The position numbers and the translations under genes are program-made. 20,754 nt of DNA, taken from the NCBI GenBank assembly GCA_024405255.1, contig JAKSOY010000055.1, forward strand, positions 1 through 20,754, in the 5' to 3' direction. Position 1 is the first letter of the stretch; every line of letters begins with the position of its first letter. Under the pieces are notes generated by a model. It did no database searches, was not told where the DNA came from, and saw only the letters and a program-made list of their open reading frames with translations. The DNA comes from Kiritimatiellia bacterium (GTDB lineage: Bacteria; Verrucomicrobiota; Kiritimatiellia; RFP12; UBA1067). This document shows, piece by piece, positions 17,901 through 20,754 of this stretch.

Positions 17901-17948
17901 GACGCCGCCGAAGAAAAGCGCGCGCGTGCTCTCAAGACCTTCCGATAA
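14898..17948 (+). CDS. HzsA-like exported protein with an N-terminal LamG domain and two CxxCH motifs
   Basis: A 1,016-residue paralogue of the preceding gene product. It has a signal peptide (cleavage near ARA, residue 25), a LamG/concanavalin-like domain (27-238, starting LMHRWTFDAG and ending CDELRIWRAALTAEEL), a helical linker, and a beta-propeller region (about 339-605; CYLPDGRILFSSS, RMAPDGT, VGTGHHTWQPGEL). The middle domain (VYVRDVYEGVSMKGVPRGSV, 708-727) matches the neighbour closely, as do GTWDVKKVWGEVPVEDDG and MRSWT just before the first CxxCH. The heme motifs are CVGCH at 824-828 and CVCCH at 871-875; the second has an extra cysteine. There is no FGE-like domain. The start is supported by GGAG at 14886-14889, and the ATGA overlap with the upstream gene suggests translational coupling. 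The LamG domain suggests glycan or protein binding; the redox partner and substrate are unknown. Confidence 0.85.
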   Translation: MKKILWIGLLFGGGCCWGAVAPARAALMHRWTFDAGSLIDVVGHHRATAQGAVTATPDGKGIELAGGLKSRAAMIFEPYLLPDDGAPLTVEIWMTARDIQHWNEILAVGSGPQDYLVLGGSLAMSQAPFLGISGQKNTSGSLAPFKTGERCHLALVVLPRKEGGVVARLEKRDVVTGAVVGSVEVTAPNWTLPMLPQGKCYFGRSLFPADPDCGFRCDELRIWRAALTAEELTASVKAGPDHPPTGIRPGAADPAWAKRTALRELLKQDELLSDWLTQDAGVPAGATFPGTKKSFEKAFAKVGIQPKANEGLSACLARYRTACVARRAERLAPVKAKAKTWVYARHYVMGGAHYAYSEGISDAVYKPYTHWAPIGGGLYLATFTPDGLWRETPLLETAQGAFRDVDVSFDGKRILYAYRASWLEDDFHLYEMDLATRQVRQLTFGKGFADFEGCYLPDGRILFSSSRCSQIVDCWWTEVSTLFRIDADGQNMWRVTFDQVHDTFPTLCEDGTILYTRWEYNDRSQMFPQPLFRMAPDGTNARAVYGANSWYPTTLVHARSVGTGPFIFAVGTGHHTWQPGELLRIDPREGREEGVGVYELEPLRKAKPVREDIFRQTGRMAMYPYPVAEDSVVLSFLPEGWTQSNGNPQFRDFSAPFGFYWTDVTGARELLVSRRAGRAPCGRPIPVCTRQVFPRPSSVADESKKTGHVYVRDVYEGVSMKGVPRGSVKKLRVVEIDYRHVGIGMTFNRGRGGSGLSSTGPAIGGGTWDVKKVWGEVPVEDDGSVSFEAPARVPFYFQLVDAKGYVVQTMRSWTTLQPGETASCVGCHESANMAPPNIREAKGKVRTGLLKEPPRGFSFPRDVQPILDRRCVCCHNPKKNARIPDLTAAPVLDAVAKRNWTRSYVNLTHAKPSQAQGGYLGNSDHPGLNWINSGSEPTLLAPRCLGAGSSAWFTNRLEKAHCPALTDAERRTLALWVDLGVPFGGDYLEGAAWTPEERARWDAAEEKRARALKTFR

Positions 17949-17998
17949 TCGTGGTCAGAGTTGAATGGATTTAACGAACAAACCGGAAATTTAAATTG

Positions 17999-18004
17999 AA
18001 AGGA
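17999..18004 (+). promoter_or_regulatory. Ribosome binding site favouring the 18010 start
   Basis: AAAGGA sits five bases before the ATG at 18010. The upstream in-frame ATG at 18004 overlaps this site and so is unlikely to be used; the two starts differ by only two residues. Confidence 0.55.
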
Positions 18005-18009
18005 TGAAA

Positions 18010-18996
18010 ATGGATTTTTCACGTCGTGGATTTCTTTTGGCAACGGCCGCTACGGCCGCAGGGCTTGCTGCTCAGTCGGGTGAGCAGGCCCAGACCGATC
18101 TCTTTTCGGATGGTTCGGTCTTTTCGTCCAAGAGCGGCATCAAGGTGCGCTTCCTGGGGAGTGGTGCGGCCGGGTGGAAAAAAGAGTATGCGAAAAACCC
18201 CCATGCACGTCGTCAGTCGAGTCTGCTCGTCGAAAACAAAGTACTGCTCGATTTCACGGACTGTTCGTTTGACTTCCTGCCGAAAGACTGCCATCCCTAC
18301 GCGCTCTTCCAGACCCATTCCCATGGCGACCACTATAATTCGACTGCGGCGGTCAAGTCCGGCGTCAAGCGGATGTATGTGCAGGAGTCCTGGGCAAGTG
18401 CCGCGCGCAAGGAAGTCAATGCCGCGGCGGCGAAACTCGGCCTTCCCGCACCGGAAGTCATCGGTTTGCCGTTCGGGAAGCCTGTGACGGTGTGCGGTCT
18501 GCGCATCACGGGCGTTCCGGCCAACCACTGTACAGGGCGCATGACGGATGGCGTACTGGAGCGGACCTCTCTCTACCTCGTTGAAAAAGGTTCCTCGCGC
18601 CTTCTTTATGCGACCGACACGGGCGGAATCCCCGGTGAGGCGTCATGGCTGGTCGGCATCGACGCGCACATCTCCGAAGCCGGTTATGTGAAGTCCTTCG
18701 TCAACAATCCGATGGTCCACAAGCCGCAGGCGCTCACGGCGTTGATCATGGAGGCGACGAACGGAGACGGCGACGAAGACTTCCGCATCTTCGTGCATTC
18801 AAGCGCCCAACTGGTGGCGCGCACGGTCAATGTGCTGCTCAAGACCAAACGCCTGGTACCGCCGGCGACGGGCCACCATGTCTATTTGACGCATCTCGGC
18901 ATCAAGTATCGAAACTGGCCGGTTGAAAAGATCAACGCCGAACTGCCTCCCACGCTCCGTGCGGCGAATGACGGGCTTGAGGTAACGATTGGATAG
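18010..18996 (+). CDS. Tat-exported metallo-beta-lactamase-fold hydrolase (PhnP-like)
   Basis: A 328-residue protein with a twin-arginine signal (DFSRRGFLLATAATAAGLAA). The metallo-beta-lactamase fold is shown by HSHGDH (103-108), His173 in PANHCTG, Asp203 in ATDTGG and His295 in LTHLG, which together make a full dinuclear metal site. The order and spacing resemble the PhnP-like group of phosphodiesterases, but PhnP itself is cytoplasmic and acts in phosphonate breakdown, and no phosphonate genes are nearby. The exported location suggests another ester or phosphodiester substrate. The gap from the HzsA-like gene is 61 bases with no convincing promoter. The stop is TAG, and the same frame continues open for 30 more codons (see 18997-19089). 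Confidence 0.85.
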   Translation: MDFSRRGFLLATAATAAGLAAQSGEQAQTDLFSDGSVFSSKSGIKVRFLGSGAAGWKKEYAKNPHARRQSSLLVENKVLLDFTDCSFDFLPKDCHPYALFQTHSHGDHYNSTAAVKSGVKRMYVQESWASAARKEVNAAAAKLGLPAPEVIGLPFGKPVTVCGLRITGVPANHCTGRMTDGVLERTSLYLVEKGSSRLLYATDTGGIPGEASWLVGIDAHISEAGYVKSFVNNPMVHKPQALTALIMEATNGDGDEDFRIFVHSSAQLVARTVNVLLKTKRLVPPATGHHVYLTHLGIKYRNWPVEKINAELPPTLRAANDGLEVTIG

Positions 18997-19089
18997 GATT
19001 GGACGTACGGCCTCTTGGCGGGGTTGCCGCCGGGGGCTGGTTATGACAACGTCACCGATGAGGAATTGATCCGTTGCCGCTTCCGATGA
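18997..19089 (+). other. In-frame, protein-like continuation after the TAG stop of the metallo-hydrolase gene
   Basis: After TAG at 18994-18996 the same frame stays open for 30 codons to TGA at 19087-19089 and reads as plausible protein, including YGLLAGLPPGAGYDNV and TDEELIRC. GATTGGA is repeated on both sides of the TAG. It may be a remnant of a lost gene end, a C-terminal extension cut off by a recent stop, or chance in GC-rich DNA. No start codon or ribosome binding site precedes it, so it is not annotated as a gene. Confidence 0.35.
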
Positions 19090-19113
19090 ATTGAACTCGA
19101 AAAGAAGAACCAA

Positions 19114-19119
19114 AAGGAG
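19114..19119 (+). promoter_or_regulatory. Ribosome binding site choosing the 19127 start
   Basis: AAGGAG is seven bases before the ATG at 19127 but only one base before the in-frame ATG at 19121, and it lies inside any product started from the TTG at 19091. The 19127 start also puts the twin-arginine motif at the usual distance from the N-terminus. Confidence 0.65.
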
Positions 19120-19126
19120 AATGAAG

Positions 19127-20500
19127 ATGGCAATTCAGCGCAGAGAGTTTTTGGGAATCGCCACCATGGCGGTGGCGGCGGCGGCAGTGGCGGCGAATGA
19201 GCGGGTGAAGACCGAGGGCATGCCGATGCGCGGCTTTGTGGATAAGCCGTTTGACAAGATCAGGGTGGGTGTGATCGGCATCGGCGGACGCGGCCGATCG
19301 GCGGTTGCGCGACTCTGCAAGGTGCCGGGCCTTCAGGTCACTGCGGTGTGCGACCTCTTGGCGGATCGGGTCCGATGGGGACAGAACACCGTCAAGCGTG
19401 CGGGCTTCCCCGAGCCGAAGGGCTTTGTCGGTCCGGAGGGCTACAAGCGGCTTGCGGATGCGGGCGTCTGCGACGTGGTGCACATCAACACGAGTTGGGT
19501 CTCCCACACCGAAATCGCGCTGCGCACGCTTCAGGGCGGACTTCACACGTTCATGGAGGTGCCCGGCTGCCGCACGGTCGAGCAGGGTTGGCAGCTTGTG
19601 GAGGCTTCCGAAAAGTATCGTCGCCATTGTTCGCTCCTCGCCAACTGCTGTTATGGCGATGAGGAGCAGATGCTCATCAACGTGGCGCGTCAGAAGGTGC
19701 TCGGCGAACTTGTGCACGCGGAAGGGTGCTACCTCCACAACACCCGCATGCCGGCGCCCCACTGGGACCAGAGCTTCCTTTCCCCCACCGACATGCACAC
19801 ATCGCTGCGGGCAATGATTGATCACACGGGGATGCAGTATCCGATCCACCAGTTCGGACCGCTCGCGTTTGCGTTCAACATCAACCACGGCGACCGCCTC
19901 GACCATCTCGTTTCCATGGGCAACAAGCCGTATGCCTGGCAGGAGGTCGCCCGAAAGACATATGGCCCGAATGCGCCGGTTTCGAAGCTCAAGTTCGAGT
20001 GCAACGACTTCAACACCACGATTCTCAGTACCGCGCAGGGCAAGACCGTCTTGCTGCGGCAGTGCAACAGCATTCCGATGCCCTACACGCGCGAATACAA
20101 GATCTATGGTTTCCACGGCACCTTCCATGCCAACCCCCTGGAGGTGGCGCTTGAGAAGCAGTTTCCCCGCGGCGCGGGCCGGATGGGCGAGGAGGAACTG
20201 AAGGCATTTGCCGACAAGTACCGTTCGACGATGTGGAAGGTCAACGCCGACCGGGCGAAGATGGGTGGGCACGGTGGTATGGATTATTTCATGGACTTCC
20301 GTTGGAGCTACTGCCTGCGCAAGGGCCTCCCGCTCGACGTCGACGTGTACGATCTCGCCACCTGGAGCTCGATCTTCGAGGTTTCCGAGCGCAGCGTACG
20401 CACCGGTTCGCAGCCCCAGAACCTTCCGGACTACACACGCGGCGGATGGAAGACCTCCAAGCCCGTCGGCGACATGTCCGTTCCCGCCGGCTACGTCTGA
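19127..20500 (+). CDS. Tat-exported Gfo/Idh/MocA-family protein, probable GH109 glycosidase
   Basis: A 457-residue protein with a twin-arginine signal (QRREFLGIATMAVAAAA). The NAD-binding Rossmann motif is VGVIGIGGRGRS (47-58). The rest matches the GH109 branch of the Gfo/Idh/MocA family as I remember it: NTSWVSHTEIALRTL (121-135), MEVPG (143-147), YPIHQFGP (238-245) carrying the conserved histidine, HGDRLDHLVSMG, and GHGGMDYFMDFR (381-392) followed by GLPLDVDVYDLATWSS. GH109 enzymes are NAD-dependent alpha-N-acetylgalactosaminidases, best known for blood-group A and mucin-type substrates. They work by transient oxidation at C3 and export already loaded with cofactor through Tat, which fits the signal here. 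Exact specificity cannot be read from sequence, and a related oxidoreductase without glycosidase activity remains possible. It is the last gene of the row, 130 bases after the previous stop. Confidence 0.87.
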   Translation: MAIQRREFLGIATMAVAAAAVAANERVKTEGMPMRGFVDKPFDKIRVGVIGIGGRGRSAVARLCKVPGLQVTAVCDLLADRVRWGQNTVKRAGFPEPKGFVGPEGYKRLADAGVCDVVHINTSWVSHTEIALRTLQGGLHTFMEVPGCRTVEQGWQLVEASEKYRRHCSLLANCCYGDEEQMLINVARQKVLGELVHAEGCYLHNTRMPAPHWDQSFLSPTDMHTSLRAMIDHTGMQYPIHQFGPLAFAFNINHGDRLDHLVSMGNKPYAWQEVARKTYGPNAPVSKLKFECNDFNTTILSTAQGKTVLLRQCNSIPMPYTREYKIYGFHGTFHANPLEVALEKQFPRGAGRMGEEELKAFADKYRSTMWKVNADRAKMGGHGGMDYFMDFRWSYCLRKGLPLDVDVYDLATWSSIFEVSERSVRTGSQPQNLPDYTRGGWKTSKPVGDMSVPAGYV

Positions 20501-20586
20501 AGTCGTCCGACAAGTGTGACGAATATTGGTGCGTCGGCATGGCCTCCAAATTCTACGATGGAGTTTCTACGAGCGTGCTGCGTTCG

Positions 20587-20604
20587 GTCGCGGTTTCGCG
20601 CGAC
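20587..20604. other. GC-rich hairpin downstream of the last gene
   Basis: GTCGCG at 20587-20592 and CGCGAC at 20599-20604 are exact reverse complements around a six-base loop. No T-run follows, so it does not meet the rule for an intrinsic terminator, but it could slow transcription or stabilise the 3' end. Confidence 0.45.
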
Positions 20605-20670
20605 GAAGGACGCGCGTTTGAAGAACCTGTATCGGTATTGGTAGTTTGAAGGGTTAGTGAGAAGACAGGC

Positions 20671-20699
20671 ATTGTGAAAACAATTTGTGCCATTATATT
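20671..20699 (+). promoter_or_regulatory. Promoter-like pair overlapping an inverted repeat, possibly for a gene beyond the window
   Basis: TTGTGA at 20672-20677 and TATATT at 20694-20699 are 16 bases apart, a fair sigma70 match. ATTGT at 20671-20675 and ACAAT at 20680-20684 form an inverted repeat around GAAA that overlaps the -35 element, a typical place for an operator. No ATG follows before the window ends, so the target gene is not visible. Confidence 0.4.
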
Positions 20700-20754
20700 A
20701 ACTGGGTGGCTGACAAAATAACCTTGATTTCGTCTTGTCATTTAGACTCCCGAT

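Larger units (their letters stand above)
20501..20754 (+). other. Non-coding 3' end of the window
   Basis: No convincing gene was found. The stretch includes a direct repeat of TTCTACGA (20551-20558 and 20565-20572), a GC-rich hairpin (20587-20604) and an AT-rich end with promoter-like elements. A 28-codon ATG frame at 20558-20644 (starts MEFLRACCVRSRF) has no ribosome binding site, and two overlapping frames look equally protein-like, so none is called. Confidence 0.5.

Noticed and set aside
11566..17948. Evidence for anammox metabolism
   Set aside because: The similarity to hydrazine synthase alpha is at domain level only. No beta or gamma subunit, hydrazine dehydrogenase or other anammox gene is present, and related proteins are widespread in PVC bacteria.
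19052..20272. 406-codon open frame on the - strand
   Set aside because: Antisense to the GH109-like gene, which is strongly supported by its Tat signal and family motifs.
20558..20644. 28-codon ATG frame after the last gene
   Set aside because: It has no ribosome binding site, and the overlapping frames look equally protein-like, so it cannot be supported as a gene.

Overview
The window looks like part of a chromosome from a PVC-group bacterium, most likely a Kiritimatiellota or Verrucomicrobiota relative from an anaerobic or gut-type habitat. This is an inference. It rests on HzsA-like proteins with CxxCH motifs, twin-arginine (Tat) signal peptides on several enzymes including a GH109-type Gfo/Idh/MocA protein, DUF4886-type SGNH hydrolases, LamG domains, and a giant secreted protein with autotransporter-type beta-strand repeats. 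Codons favour G or C at third positions. All convincing genes are on the + strand. No rRNA, tRNA, CRISPR array or insertion sequence was seen.

Layout. Positions 1-419 hold no intact gene: there are short protein-like stretches that may be decayed coding sequence, a purine-rich repeat, and a good sigma70-type promoter at 385-413. This promoter lies so close to the next ATG that the mRNA may be leaderless. Nine genes follow, closely spaced: a secreted DUF4886-type SGNH hydrolase (420-1355); a roughly 2,200-residue modular secreted protein with an SGNH esterase domain (1392-7985); a LUD/DUF162 protein (8011-8577); a Tat-exported calcineurin-like phosphoesterase (8664-10085); a cytoplasmic beta-CASP/RMMBL metallo-beta-lactamase-fold nuclease (10129-11535); two overlapping HzsA-like multidomain proteins, each with two CxxCH motifs (11566-14901 and 14898-17948); a Tat-exported metallo-beta-lactamase-fold hydrolase (18010-18996); and a Tat-exported GH109-like Gfo/Idh/MocA protein (19127-20500). 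The last 254 bases hold a hairpin, an inverted repeat and a promoter-like pair, but no convincing gene.

How it may work together. Seven of the nine products carry export signals. Two esterase-type SGNH enzymes, a probable alpha-N-acetylgalactosaminidase, a phosphoesterase and LamG/PA14/carbohydrate-binding-like modules suggest envelope or extracellular processing of decorated glycans, perhaps mucin-like. The two HzsA-like proteins are the most unusual part. They share a core (beta-propeller, middle domain, two CxxCH motifs about 50 residues apart) but differ in accessory domains: a C-terminal formylglycine-generating-enzyme-like fold without an obvious cysteine pair in one, and an N-terminal LamG domain in the other. 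They overlap by 4 bases and are probably translated together. What they do is unknown. The only well-characterised relative is the anammox hydrazine synthase alpha subunit, and nothing else here suggests anammox chemistry.
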